Under the pieces are notes generated by a model. That model saw only the letters and a list, made by a program, of their open reading frames with translations, was not told the DNA's origin and searched no databases. Positions 51,850 through 61,186 of a DNA stretch of 64,000 nucleotides are shown piece after piece. The DNA is taken from NCBI GenBank assembly GCA_036260805.1, contig DATALZ010000005.1:39136-103135 (forward strand). The letters run 5' to 3'. Position numbers and translations under genes: made by a program. The stretch comes from Thermocaproicibacter sp036260805 (GTDB lineage Bacteria > Bacillota > Clostridia > Oscillospirales > Acutalibacteraceae). Numbering within the stretch: position 1 is the first letter of the stretch; the number at the start of each line of letters is the position of its first letter.

Positions 51850-52995
51850 ATGGAGTTAATGGTACCTGCAATTATTGCAGATGTTTGGTCAATTATAGCA
51901 CTCTTTTTCACGATTTGCATGGCCAGACGGCATGTGACCGGGAAAAAGGAATATAAGAAGTATGTTGCCGCCTCTATAATTGTAATCGTTTTGCTGATTA
52001 TAGAAATTTTAACCACAGTAACGGCTTCTTACGATATCAGTATTCTTGTGATATTGAATCGTATTGCAAATGCTATAGCGTTTTCTATTAGCCCTCTAGT
52101 TCCTTATGCTCTTTTGCAATTTAGTTATGGGAAAAAAGTACGAGCTTTGTATAAAAGGTTATTAGAAACGCCATTGTACTTAAATGCTTTGATATGTATA
52201 CTAAGTTATAAAACCGGTTGGGTTTTTTATATAAATTCTCAAAATAATTACGCGCGAGGGAATTTGTTAATCTTACCGATTCTAGTTTGTTTGTTTTATT
52301 ATGTATTAATGGTGTCAGCAGCGATAAAAAACGGCTCGGAATATGAAATAGAAGATAAAACTGCCTTTGCTATGATTGTTACGATGCCCATCACAGCAAC
52401 CGTGCTCCAATTTTTATTTAGTAACCTCTTGATAGTCTGGAATAGTGTTGCTTTGGCTTTACTGTTATACTATATTTTTTTACGTGAGTTACAGTTTACA
52501 TTTGATATACAGACAGGGATTAAAAACCGTGTAGCATTTGAAAAAGAAATGGCGCAGTATACCAATAATAACAAAAATGCAGCGATCGTTATGTTCGATT
52601 TAAATTATTTAAAACGAACCAATGATTTATATGGGCATGATGCTGGAGATAATCTGATTTTTAATGCAGCAAAAGCTATAAAAGAATGCTTTAATGGTAT
52701 CGGTAAGACATATCGTATCGGCGGTGATGAATTTTGTGTTATTTGCGAAAACTCCCAAAGGGAGCAAATAGAGTGTACTTTATCCGGGTTGGACGATAAG
52801 CTTATAATGATTAATCAAAAACGTCAAATTAAAATTGAGATTGCGCATGGATATGCCTTATATAATGCTGGGAAAGGCGAAAACATTAATTCAGCATTTT
52901 CCCAAGCTGATCAGGCAATGTACACTCATAAGGCAAAATTGAAGGGCTTTTATGGCAGAAGATCAACTGATTGTAGTGATATACGATTGCAGTGA
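51850..52995 (+). CDS. Membrane-bound diguanylate cyclase (GGDEF)
   Basis: This 381-residue protein has about seven hydrophobic helices (residues 5-215) followed by a GGDEF domain (about 220-370) with intact active-site RIGGDEFCVI and substrate motif DLNYLKRTNDLYGHDAGD. It should make cyclic di-GMP from two GTP. No RxxD inhibitory site is visible five residues upstream of GGDEF (the region reads IGKTYRIGG). AAGGGGGC precedes the ATG. The gene is AT-rich, unlike its surroundings. Confidence 0.9.
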   Translation: MELMVPAIIADVWSIIALFFTICMARRHVTGKKEYKKYVAASIIVIVLLIIEILTTVTASYDISILVILNRIANAIAFSISPLVPYALLQFSYGKKVRALYKRLLETPLYLNALICILSYKTGWVFYINSQNNYARGNLLILPILVCLFYYVLMVSAAIKNGSEYEIEDKTAFAMIVTMPITATVLQFLFSNLLIVWNSVALALLLYYIFLRELQFTFDIQTGIKNRVAFEKEMAQYTNNNKNAAIVMFDLNYLKRTNDLYGHDAGDNLIFNAAKAIKECFNGIGKTYRIGGDEFCVICENSQREQIECTLSGLDDKLIMINQKRQIKIEIAHGYALYNAGKGENINSAFSQADQAMYTHKAKLKGFYGRRSTDCSDIRLQ

Positions 52996-53427
52996 TACGA
53001 GATCATGGCTTTATTTGCTCAACGGCTTTATATACGAATAACATTTTTAAGCATCGCTTCGGCGGTGCTTTCCTTTTACGCATTTTAAGAAGATGATGTT
53101 TGTGAATATCTCAAAATATTTTCCATTTCTGCGACAAGCCCCAACACAGTGTACTTGGCGGTTCTTGTAGTTTCTTTCGCAGTACCACCTCGGGAAAACC
53201 AGTGAATGAAAACATGGCGATGTAAATGACGGCAGTATATTTCTGCGTTCGCATTCTGTCGGAAGCCGTGGCAGTTTTGCCGCTTGCCTGTATCGACAAC
53301 GATTCCGGCGGAAAGGAAAAAGCCTTGCAATTTCCATTATATAAGCTGCTTCATATTGAGACAAACCGGGAGATGACTTCATTCGTGTTCCGAGAAACGG
53401 TTGGACCGGGACTGGAAAGAATAATAA
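52996..53427. other. Intergenic region with terminator and possible gene remains
   Basis: A terminator for the GGDEF gene lies at 53049-53072 (AAGCATCGC-TTCG-GCGGTGCTT then TCCTTTT). Beyond it, 53090-53427 has higher G+C and open segments in several frames on both strands, with none having a credible start, ribosome site or recognisable domain. It may be a broken gene. Confidence 0.4.
53049..53075 (+). terminator. Terminator after the GGDEF gene
   Basis: AAGCATCGC and GCGGTGCTT (one G-T pair) around the stable TTCG loop, followed by TCCTTTT. Confidence 0.75.
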
Positions 53428-53802
53428 CTATTTTGCACATAGACAAAAAGGGTGGCCTTCCGGGTCAAACATCGTGACCCAGTTATCGCCCCCATACTGG
53501 CTTTCTGCCTTGACAGCACCGAGCGTTTCCGCTTGTTTTACTGCAGTTGGCAGATCATCAACCTGAAAATCAAAGTGCATTTGTTTTTGCTGCTTTTCTG
53601 GCTGTTCCGGCCACATAGGCCGTATATAGTCAAAATCATCTGCAGGCATAAACAAAAATACGATACCGTTTTGACTGTGTAAGGCAGGGCAGCCGTACAT
53701 TTCACGCTTTTCCCAGCCGAGAAGTTCAGCGTAAAAATTCTGAAGTTTCAGTGCATCTTTGCAGTCAATTGCGATATTACCCAAACAGGCTCCTTTAATC
53801 AT
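53428..53802 (-). CDS. VOC (glyoxalase/bleomycin resistance-like) protein
   Basis: This 124-residue protein has the vicinal oxygen chelate fold pattern: GNIAIDCKDALKLQNFYAELLGWEK at the start, MHFDFQVDDLPTAVKQAETLGA in the middle and NWVTMFDPEGHPFCLC at the end, with His and Glu metal ligands. It resembles small glyoxalase-like enzymes of unknown substrate. AGGGGTGC lies upstream of ATG 53802. It is a lone gene. Confidence 0.88.
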   Translation of the reverse strand: MIKGACLGNIAIDCKDALKLQNFYAELLGWEKREMYGCPALHSQNGIVFLFMPADDFDYIRPMWPEQPEKQQKQMHFDFQVDDLPTAVKQAETLGAVKAESQYGGDNWVTMFDPEGHPFCLCAK

Positions 53803-54001
53803 AATAGCACCCCTGAGCTTTTTCTTTTATCGTAATCTGTTAACCAAGTTTTGTCAATTGCATCTAAAGGGGATGTATCAACACAGTTTTTATAGCAAAA
53901 GGATGTTCTTCTTTCACTTTTGAACGCCAAAGCGCTTCTGGTCTCACCGGCCATCGTCGGTGTTTTTATGCAGACAAGGCAGTAGAGATGAGCTGCAGAA
54001 T

Positions 54002-54502
54002 TTATAAATTACGTGCGTTCATTTTGTCAAGAATTTTTGTTTTCACCAATATTTCCAATAACAGAATGGATATTGCAGACCCAACAAAAGAGCTGACCAT
54101 AAACGGAATCATATATGTAAATATTGCAGCTTTCGCGGATAAAAGAAAAGCGGCGACAGGGTAGGCGGCAATTGCACCAAGAACACCGGTACCTAAAAAT
54201 TCGCCGATATAGGCGCTCCATAGTTTACGAAAATGTTTGTAAAGCAGTGCGCTGACGAAAGCGCCGATCATGCTGCCCGGAAAAGCCAGAAAGCTTCCGG
54301 TCCCAAGTATCACCCTGATCAGCGAAGTTATGAATGCAATAGCCACGGCATAAACCGGCCCAAGTAAAACTGCTGCCAGTACATTTAGCATGGATTGGAT
54401 CGGAAAGCATTTTGCAAGTCCTGTCGGGATATAAAACGGCGACAGTACAACCCCAAGTGCCGCAAATAATCCTGTGAGTACGATTTTTTCCAAGTTCTTC
54501 AT
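54002..54502 (-). CDS. thiW: ThiW, substrate-specific component of an ECF transporter for thiazole
   Basis: This 166-residue membrane protein has 5-6 helices and the ThiW pattern (LFAALGVVLSPFYIPTGLAKCFPIQSMLNVLAAVLLGP). It is the membrane S subunit that takes up hydroxyethylthiazole, a thiamine precursor, using a shared ATPase module encoded elsewhere. GAGGAG precedes ATG 54502. A TPP riboswitch with a terminator lies directly upstream, so thiamine pyrophosphate represses it. The role assignment rests on both sequence and riboswitch. Confidence 0.92.
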   Translation of the reverse strand: MKNLEKIVLTGLFAALGVVLSPFYIPTGLAKCFPIQSMLNVLAAVLLGPVYAVAIAFITSLIRVILGTGSFLAFPGSMIGAFVSALLYKHFRKLWSAYIGEFLGTGVLGAIAAYPVAAFLLSAKAAIFTYMIPFMVSSFVGSAISILLLEILVKTKILDKMNARNL

Positions 54503-54519
54503 ATGATCTCCTCATTCCT

Positions 54520-54560
54520 TTAAAATAAAAGTGGGATATACCGTAAGGTATATCCCACTT
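54520..54560 (-). terminator. Terminator of the TPP riboswitch
   Basis: On the minus strand the 13-bp perfect stem AGTGGGATATACC/GGTATATCCCACT with loop TTAC is followed by TTTATTTTA. It is the likely expression platform. Confidence 0.88.
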
Positions 54561-54570
54561 GCAGACGATT

Positions 54571-54665
54571 GTAAGGAATCCCTTCGTTGGCATTATCCAA
54601 ATCAGGTTACGGGTCGAAGTTTACACTAACTTCCTCTCAGCCTGTATCACAAGCTCCCTGTCACA
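54571..54665 (-). ncRNA. TPP riboswitch (THI element)
   Basis: On the minus strand, GGCTGAGAGG and then ACCTGATTTGGATAATGCCA followed by ACGAAGGGA match the two conserved halves of the TPP riboswitch, with the J3/2 and J2/4 sequences CTGAGA and ACCTGATxTGGATAATGCC. It lies between the promoter and the terminator of thiW. Confidence 0.95.
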
Positions 54666-54681
54666 TATTTAATTTGAATTG

Positions 54682-54710
54682 ATTATATGACATACGTCAA
54701 AATATGTCAA
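54682..54710 (-). promoter_or_regulatory. SigA promoter of the thiW leader
   Basis: On the minus strand TTGACA (54710-54705), 17 bases, TATAAT (54687-54682): full consensus, upstream of the riboswitch. Confidence 0.85.
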
Positions 54711-54862
54711 TGCTGAAATTAAATTGGTATTAATTGGGCAGGTACAAATAGGGTTGATAATTGTCAAAATATAGACTATAATTTAAAAGAATGGAATTTA
54801 GTATTCAACTATGCATATTTATGTTGAAATTCAACAAATAAGATAATCAGATGGAGTGAATT

Positions 54863-57331
54863 GTGTTGCAAAATAAAATTAAGCGATTTTTTAAGTCAAC
54901 AGCAACATTACTCTGTACTGCAGCTGTTTTAATGACCAGCATGCCGCTGGCTGCCGATGCTTCCGCTATAACAGCCAAAACAACGGATTATTTGAATCTG
55001 CGGCAGGGAGCGGGAACCAATACAAGAGTAATTCTGACTCTTGGAAGAAATGTATCTGTAACAATTCTCGACAATACCAACAGCCAGTGGGCGAGAGTAA
55101 GGATGTCCAACGGAACAACAGGCTATTGTTTTAAGCAATACCTTAGTACTTCCGGCTCAAGCCAAAGCTCCGGCTCTTCCTCTTCGCAGTCGACGGCCGT
55201 AACAACGGTAAGCCTGAATATGCGTACAGGCCCTTCTTTAAGCAGTGGGATCATTGCAATCCTTTCTAGAGGCTCGTCGCTGAAAGTCATTGATAATTCA
55301 AATTCCCAGTGGACTAAAGTTCAGACCCAGAACGGTAAACAGGGCTGGTGCTATAAATCCTATCTGAAGATTTCAGCGGCTTCTAATCCAACTCCAGTGC
55401 CGACAACTCCAACAAATACTTCATCAGGTGCTACGGCTACGACAACCGATTACCTGAATTTGCGCGAAGGTGCCGGTACCGGCTACAGGGTAATTTTGAC
55501 TCTGGGCAAAGGCGTCTCTGCATCCGTTTTGGATAACTCAAATTCCGCTTGGGTGAAAGTTTTAACGGCAAGCGGCAAACAGGGCTGGTGCTCCAGACAA
55601 TATTTGAAAATCTCCGGAACCGTTCCGCCGTCTTCATCTTCAAATACATCTTCGGCCAGTTCTTCCGGTACTTCGTCTGGATCGACGAATGGAAATAATG
55701 GCTCACAGGGGACCGACTCCAATAATAATTCCAATGCGGTAACCGGCGCATCCGTTACTGCTGATCTGCTTCGGCTGAGGGCTTCTGCCAGCACTTCGAG
55801 CAGTATTTTGGATAACCTTCCGTGTGGTACATATTTAAAGGTTCTTGACACATCCCAGTCCGGCTGGGTCAAAGTACAAACATCCGGCGGTAAAACCGGG
55901 TATGTCTGCTCAGATTATGTTAAACTTCTTTATGGTGATGACCATGGATCACAGCCAACCGGCGACGGTGCTGTAACAATTTCAGCATCCTCTCAAAGCA
56001 TTCCCCAGGGGAAAACGCTTTGGCTTAAGGCAGCCACAAATCCATCGGGCGTTTCTGTCTCGTGGACAAGCAGCAATACTTCTGTTGCAACAGTAGTGAA
56101 TGGATATGTTTATGCTGTTGCGCCCGGGACGGCGCAGATTAAAGCCTCAACCGCAACGGGCAGTGCTTCATGCAGTGTTGCTGTTACAGCGGCGGAGCCG
56201 ATTCGTGCCACTTATGCGTCGCCGAACATCGCCGCACCCGGCGAATCAGTTGCCTTTACGGCCGTTACAGATACCGCGCGTAATGGAGTAGAGTTTTCCA
56301 TTACAATGGCGGACGGAAGCAAAAAAACGCTTAAGGCCAGCAGCTGTAAACAGGAGACGACAAATGGAATCATCACAAAAGTCTGGACGGGTTCCACTTC
56401 ATTCTCAAAACCGGGAACATATTCTTACACTGCTTATTCTTCCGTGAACGGAGTTTTCAGTACAAACGGTGTTTCTTCGAGCGCGATGGTTGCCACCCAA
56501 GGTGATTTCACTGCTACTTCCAGTGAGCAGCGTCGGGTAAGCGATAAAATGCTGAACCTGATTTCAAAATGGGAAGGATGCAGTTCAGAGGTATATGCCG
56601 ACCAGCTCGCATCCAGCCAGATTCCAACCATCGGGTATGGCTGCACACTGGGGACAAATGCGGTTTTCTACAATAATATCAGCCAGACGGAAGCTTGGGC
56701 AATGCTGATTAATAAAGTTAACAACTCGTCCTATACATCTGAGCTGAATCGGATGATTACAAATAATCATTTTCTGATGAGTCAGAATCAGGCGGACTGT
56801 CTGATCAGTTTTGCATACAACGTCGGTTCCGGTTATTTTAACAGTTCTGACGAAATGGATTTTCGCAGAATCATGAAGAATGCGGTCGTACCGCCAACGA
56901 TTTCTTCCGGCTCCAGCATTGCTGCAACCGTCACCTATGATACTTCCCTGAGAGAGAATCACGATCTCATGTCAAATCCGATTTGCCAGATTTCTTCCGG
57001 AACTTCCGTCAGCGTTACCGCTGTGAATTTCTCCGATAAAAAGAACGGCTGGTATCAGGTTCGCCTTTCCAATGGGACGACCGGCTGGATTAATTCCGGA
57101 TATGTAAACCTTTCCAATTCCGGCAGTCTGGTTCATGACTTGAATTATACCAATGCTTACGCATTCGGCACCGAGCTGATTCTTTGGAATCAGGCGGGTG
57201 GAAACTTCTACACCGGGCTGTTCTATCGCCGCCTGGGTGAAGCGAATGTCTACAACTACAATGATTACAGCGCTGCACGATATAATAAGTATAATTATAC
57301 ATATCCAACTTCCGCATCGTCTTTGGAGTAA
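54863..57331 (+). CDS. Secreted multidomain wall protein with SH3 repeats, Ig-like domain and phage-type lysozyme
   Basis: This 822-residue exported protein has a signal peptide (about 1-34), four SH3_3 repeats (about 36-95, 110-170, 190-252, 293-355) joined by Ser/Gly/Asn-rich linkers, a BIG_2 Ig-like domain (about 370-445), a second beta domain, a lysozyme domain (about 555-680), another SH3 (about 690-750) and a C-terminal tail. The lysozyme has Glu571 (WEG), Asp580 and Thr589 (TIGYG), matching the T4-lysozyme catalytic triad spacing closely. It probably cuts the cell's own glycan. Start GTG 54863 or TTG 54866 (GGAGTG upstream). Confidence 0.88.
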   Translation: MLQNKIKRFFKSTATLLCTAAVLMTSMPLAADASAITAKTTDYLNLRQGAGTNTRVILTLGRNVSVTILDNTNSQWARVRMSNGTTGYCFKQYLSTSGSSQSSGSSSSQSTAVTTVSLNMRTGPSLSSGIIAILSRGSSLKVIDNSNSQWTKVQTQNGKQGWCYKSYLKISAASNPTPVPTTPTNTSSGATATTTDYLNLREGAGTGYRVILTLGKGVSASVLDNSNSAWVKVLTASGKQGWCSRQYLKISGTVPPSSSSNTSSASSSGTSSGSTNGNNGSQGTDSNNNSNAVTGASVTADLLRLRASASTSSSILDNLPCGTYLKVLDTSQSGWVKVQTSGGKTGYVCSDYVKLLYGDDHGSQPTGDGAVTISASSQSIPQGKTLWLKAATNPSGVSVSWTSSNTSVATVVNGYVYAVAPGTAQIKASTATGSASCSVAVTAAEPIRATYASPNIAAPGESVAFTAVTDTARNGVEFSITMADGSKKTLKASSCKQETTNGIITKVWTGSTSFSKPGTYSYTAYSSVNGVFSTNGVSSSAMVATQGDFTATSSEQRRVSDKMLNLISKWEGCSSEVYADQLASSQIPTIGYGCTLGTNAVFYNNISQTEAWAMLINKVNNSSYTSELNRMITNNHFLMSQNQADCLISFAYNVGSGYFNSSDEMDFRRIMKNAVVPPTISSGSSIAATVTYDTSLRENHDLMSNPICQISSGTSVSVTAVNFSDKKNGWYQVRLSNGTTGWINSGYVNLSNSGSLVHDLNYTNAYAFGTELILWNQAGGNFYTGLFYRRLGEANVYNYNDYSAARYNKYNYTYPTSASSLE

Positions 57332-57342
57332 TTACAGATACT

Positions 57343-57382
57343 AAAAAACAAGAGCCGGTTTTCAACCGACTCTTGTTTTTTT
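57343..57382. terminator. Bidirectional terminator
   Basis: ACAAGAGCCGGTT pairs with AACCGACTCTTGT (one mismatch), flanked by A-run and T-run, so it serves the convergent wall protein and YifB genes. Confidence 0.9.
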
Positions 57383-57389
57383 CGTTTTA

Positions 57390-58922
57390 TTAAAGTTCTT
57401 TCATCCAGTATTTGCGGTCAAGACTGCGGTACTGTACAGCTTCCGCAACATGACGAGGCTCAATTGTATCACAACGATCCAGGTCGGCTATTGTTCTGCA
57501 AACCTTTAAAACACGGTCATAGGCTCGGGCGGAGAGCCCAAAACGGTCAAACGCTGTTTTCAGCAGTGTACGGCTTTTCTCATTCATGGGGCAAAAATCA
57601 TGCAGTTTGTCCGGCGTAATGCGAGCGTTGCAGGAAATGCCGGTACCGGCAAATCGTTTGTTCTGAATATCTCTTGCAGCGTTGACCCTTGTACGGATAT
57701 CGGCGGAACTTTCTGCCTTCTCGTCGGAAGATAACTCCTCGAATTCCACAGGAGGCACTTCAATATGTAAATCCAGGCGGTCCAGCAGAGGACCGGAAAC
57801 GCGGGCTAGGTAGCGTGAAACAGCCTGCGGCGAGCAGGTGCATCGCCGCTTCGGATGCCCGAAGTAGCCGCAGGGGCAGGGATTCATCGCTGCAACAAAC
57901 ATAACGGAGCAGGGGTAAGATACGGTTCCGCACACCCTCGAAATGGTGACCCAGCCGTTTTCAATTGGCTGGCGCAGAACTTCCATTGCGGAGCGTGAAA
58001 ATTCCGGCAGCTCGTCCAGAAACAACACGCCATTGTGCGCAAGGGAGATTTCTCCCGGCCGGGGAATACTGCCGCCGCCGGAAAGACCTGCCGGGGATAC
58101 GGTGTGATGCGGTGAGCGGAATGGCCTTGTGCGGATCAGTGAAATGCCAGGTGGAATTGCGCCTGCAATGGAATGAATTTTTGTCGTCTCAATGGTTTCT
58201 TCAAACGTCATGTCCGGCAGGATTGACGGCAGGCGTTTCGCAAGCATACTTTTGCCGGAACCGGGCGGGCCGATTAACAAAACGTTATGGCCACCGGCGG
58301 CCGCAATTTCCAAAGCTCGTTTTGCCTGCGCCTGCCCGCGAACCTCAGAAAAATCGGGGATAGGTGCGGAGAATTCTTCTGCGGCACTGTTTGGCGATGC
58401 CGGAGGAATCTGCTCTTTGCCCGCCAAATGCTTCATAAGCTGGTCAAGATTTTTAACCGGATATACAGTCAGACCTTCTACCACTGCTCCTTCTGCAGCG
58501 TTGTCCTGCGGAACATAGAGCTTTAGAAAACCTCTTTCCTTTGCTGCAATTGCCATTGGCAGTATGCCTCTCACGGAACGGGTTTCGCCCGTCAAAGACA
58601 GTTCACCCACGAAAATGCTGTCGCGGAGTTCACTATCTAACTGTCCGCTGGCTTTCATAAGTGCGATCAGCAGGGGAAGGTCGTAAATCGGGCCTTCTTT
58701 CCGTTTGTCCGCAGGTGCGAGATTTACCGTGATTCGGCTGACAGGGAAATCGTAACCGCAGTTTTTCATAGCTGCCCGAACGCGGTCGCGCGATTCTTTT
58801 ACGGCGGCATCCGGGAGACCAACCACTTCGAAGGACGGCAGCCCCGCAGAAAGGTCGGCTTCTACCTGAACAGGAAAAGCATCCATTCCGTAGAGTCCCA
58901 TACTGAAAATCTGAGAAACCAT
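57390..58922 (-). CDS. YifB/ComM family Mg-chelatase-like AAA+ ATPase
   Basis: This 510-residue protein has an N-terminal Lon-like domain (LPSFEVVGLPDAAVKESRDRVRAAMKNCGYDFP), a central Mg-chelatase AAA+ core with Walker A IGPPGSGKSMLAKRLP near residue 218 and Walker B VLFLDELPEFSRSAMEVLRQP, a Cys-rich insertion (PCPCGYFGHPKRRCTCSP) and a C-terminal domain. ComM is known to help branch migration during integration of transforming DNA, so it may work with the ComEC encoded at 38.6 kb. It is a lone minus-strand gene. Confidence 0.92.
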   Translation of the reverse strand: MVSQIFSMGLYGMDAFPVQVEADLSAGLPSFEVVGLPDAAVKESRDRVRAAMKNCGYDFPVSRITVNLAPADKRKEGPIYDLPLLIALMKASGQLDSELRDSIFVGELSLTGETRSVRGILPMAIAAKERGFLKLYVPQDNAAEGAVVEGLTVYPVKNLDQLMKHLAGKEQIPPASPNSAAEEFSAPIPDFSEVRGQAQAKRALEIAAAGGHNVLLIGPPGSGKSMLAKRLPSILPDMTFEETIETTKIHSIAGAIPPGISLIRTRPFRSPHHTVSPAGLSGGGSIPRPGEISLAHNGVLFLDELPEFSRSAMEVLRQPIENGWVTISRVCGTVSYPCSVMFVAAMNPCPCGYFGHPKRRCTCSPQAVSRYLARVSGPLLDRLDLHIEVPPVEFEELSSDEKAESSADIRTRVNAARDIQNKRFAGTGISCNARITPDKLHDFCPMNEKSRTLLKTAFDRFGLSARAYDRVLKVCRTIADLDRCDTIEPRHVAEAVQYRSLDRKYWMKEL

Positions 58923-58960
58923 TTCATATCACAACTTCCTGTAACCTGATTCGAGTTTAC

Positions 58961-59518
58961 TTATGTAAATAACAATTTTAAATGAGATTCAAATATGCGA
59001 AGGGCTTTGAAACGTTCTTCCGGTTTCTCTTTCTTCATAAAGAACAAATAGATCCCTGCCATCGACAAAATTCCAGTCAAAGCCAACGAATAGATAAAAC
59101 TGCCTAAGTCGAAGTTACTTCGATATAAAAGAATGACAAAAAACGGGATAAACGTTAGAACTCCGATGATTTTGTTGAATACGTTAGAAAACCGGTCATA
59201 AACAAATCTATAACGAAGTTCATATTTTTGTTCTTCAATTTGCACAAGTTCCGCAAGGACATAAAAATCATTGTAGCAGCAGATGAGTTTTGGTTCGGCT
59301 CTTTTGAATCTATATTTGGTAATGAGCCTTCCGGTGGATTTGTAGTAAAAACTTATTATTCCTGATTCGGTTTTTAAAGCTTGATCTTTTAACTATGAAA
59401 TCCAATGAACGAATAGATTGTCTATGTCATTTTTACTTTTACAGATGGTAATGGTTTTTTCATCACTGAGTGTTTCATATCTGACTTTTTTTAGATAGTT
59501 TGTTATATTCATCTTCAT
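58961..59518 (-). pseudogene. Membrane protein gene interrupted by one in-frame amber codon
   Basis: On the minus strand, ATG 59518 starts MKMNITNYLKKVRYETLSDE and runs 41 codons to TAG (59395-59393). The same frame continues without further stop for 143 codons to the end at 58961: LKDQALKTESGIISFYYKST, then soluble sequence, then two membrane helices (IIGVLTFIPFFVILLY; FIYSLALTGILSMAGIYLFFM). A ribosome site AAAGGAC lies upstream of ATG. The continuity shows one 185-codon gene broken by a point mutation, or read through. Internal GTG 59245 could restart a 94-residue product. Family not recognised; AT-rich. Confidence 0.75.
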
Positions 59519-59734
59519 TTTTTCAAAGTCCTTTAACTTGAATCTCCAGTTTAATGAGGCGACTAATTTACGGACTTAATTTAAGTTTTTAGTGTAAAAA
59601 AAAGTAAGACGTAAATTTGACTTTTTTTCTGAAAAGAATCTCATGAAGATATTATACTCCGAAATATTATGTGTTGCAAATGCGCGAAAAATGCTGAAAT
59701 GGTATATATAAGCAGCACAGGGGATGAAATACGG

Positions 59735-59763
59735 TTGACTTCCCGCCTTCATTAGGGTATGAT
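59735..59763 (+). promoter_or_regulatory. SigA promoter of sigH
   Basis: TTGACT (59735-59740), 17 bases, TATGAT (59758-59763), about 35 bases before the start. Confidence 0.75.
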
Positions 59764-59797
59764 GAAAAAAATTGTGCCGGGCATGAGGTGATTTTCT

Positions 59798-60400
59798 TTG
59801 GATGACGAAATCCGTTCCCGCCTGACCGATTATTCGGACGAACAGCTTGCGGAGTTGGTGAAACAGGGCGATTCAGAAGCATTTGCTGAACTGACAGTAC
59901 GCTATATGTCCATCATTCGGGCAAGAGTATCACCGTTTCATGCTGACCAGATTGAAACGGAAGATTTGTGTCAGGAAGGCCTTTTGGGGCTGCTCAGGGC
60001 CGCACAGACATATGACCCGAAAAATCGTGCTTCGTTCCGCACATACGCGGGCGTTTGCATTTCAAACCGGGTCATTATGGCTTACCGCTCGGCGGCGGCC
60101 CATAAGAACGATCCGCTGAACAACTTCGTTTCCCTCAGCGAAGAAAATGCCCCGGATTTCGCTTCCGGTGACAGATCCGTTAACCCTGAAACGCTGATTA
60201 CTGACCGCGAGGGCTTTCTAAGCATATGCGATGAAATTTCCAATATCCTGACGCCGATGGAGAATTCCGTGCTTCGCTTATACCTTGGCGGTTGCAGCTA
60301 CAGTGAAATTGCCAAAAAAATGTCCGTCACCGTAAAGGCGGCGGACAATGCACTCCAGCGTGTGCGATACAAGCTGAAGCATATGAAACAGGCTCCCTGA
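59798..60400 (+). CDS. sigH: RNA polymerase sigma factor, SigH type
   Basis: This 200-residue sigma-70 family factor has region 2 (LVKQGDSEAFAELTVRYMSIIRARVSPF, DLCQEGLLGLLRAAQTYDPKNRASFRTYAGVCISNRV) and region 4 (LTPMENSVLRLYLGGCSYSEIAKKMSVTVKAADNALQRVRYKL), with the DPLNNFVSLSE linker typical of SigH. It directs stationary-phase, competence and early sporulation genes in Bacillus and clostridia. TTG 59798 is the start, with GAGGTG upstream; ATG 59802 is out of frame. A lone gene. Confidence 0.85.
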   Translation: MDDEIRSRLTDYSDEQLAELVKQGDSEAFAELTVRYMSIIRARVSPFHADQIETEDLCQEGLLGLLRAAQTYDPKNRASFRTYAGVCISNRVIMAYRSAAAHKNDPLNNFVSLSEENAPDFASGDRSVNPETLITDREGFLSICDEISNILTPMENSVLRLYLGGCSYSEIAKKMSVTVKAADNALQRVRYKLKHMKQAP

Positions 60401-60424
60401 TATTCGTTTCTATTCGCACGGAAT

Positions 60425-60904
60425 TTAAAATGCTTCGCTTCTTCTCTGCTGGCGAAGCTGCCGGCGCCTGAGGGCTGCTTCCCATTCCGTCTTTTCCTGC
60501 GGCGTTTCGCAAATCAGCCTTGGTGCGGGAGTGGGCCTGCCGTTCCCATCCAGCGCGACCAGAACCAAATAAGCGGTGTTAACCAGTTTCCGGTCGCCGT
60601 TGAGCTCTTCAACATAGCTGTCCACGCGGACTTCCATGGATGTCCGTCCTACATAGGTCAGCCTGCCGTAAAGTACGACCACGCTGTCGGCACTTACCGG
60701 TTCCTTGAATTGTAGGCTGTCAATTTCAGCGGTGGTTACGTTCCTGTTGCAGTGACGGCGCGCAACTGCTCCTGCAACGATATCGATCCATGCTACCAAC
60801 TGGCCGCCGAAAAGGCGGTTTTGGGCGTTTAGGTGTGCTTTAAAAACGGGCTGAACCTGTTCAATTTCTGAATCTGAAACATGTTTTGCATTCGTTTCTT
60901 CCAT
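60425..60904 (-). CDS. Acyl-CoA thioesterase (YciA-like hotdog fold)
   Basis: This 159-residue protein has the hotdog thioesterase pattern: HLNAQNRLFGGQLVAWIDIVAGAVARRHC (active-site Asp in the DIV segment), IDSLQFKEPVSADSVVVLYGRLTYVGRTSMEV. It hydrolyses acyl-CoA; the chain length is unknown. It stands alone, convergent with sigH. Confidence 0.88.
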   Translation of the reverse strand: MEETNAKHVSDSEIEQVQPVFKAHLNAQNRLFGGQLVAWIDIVAGAVARRHCNRNVTTAEIDSLQFKEPVSADSVVVLYGRLTYVGRTSMEVRVDSYVEELNGDRKLVNTAYLVLVALDGNGRPTPAPRLICETPQEKTEWEAALRRRQLRQQRRSEAF

Positions 60905-61186
60905 TTTATTTCATCCTTTCTTTACAGCCGAAAATTTAGCCGTTTTATTAGGTCTCATTTAAAAAATCAAGAAACTTATCTTTTTCGGCTAAATTGCATT
61001 GCCCAACGTAAAATCCATCATTTTATTGATAAAACAAGATTAAGTGAATTTTACAGAAAGGGCAAAAAACTTTCTGTATGAATTATTTCAAACATAACTA
61101 TTTATATTAAATATATTCCCAAAGGCTAAAAATATCAATATGGTATTTCATTGATATGTTGCCGCAGCGGAAAAGGGAGCGGTCAA

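Noticed and set aside
53047..53477. Overlapping open frames on both strands at 53.0-53.5 kb
   Set aside because: None has a start site or known domain; treated as possible gene remains only.
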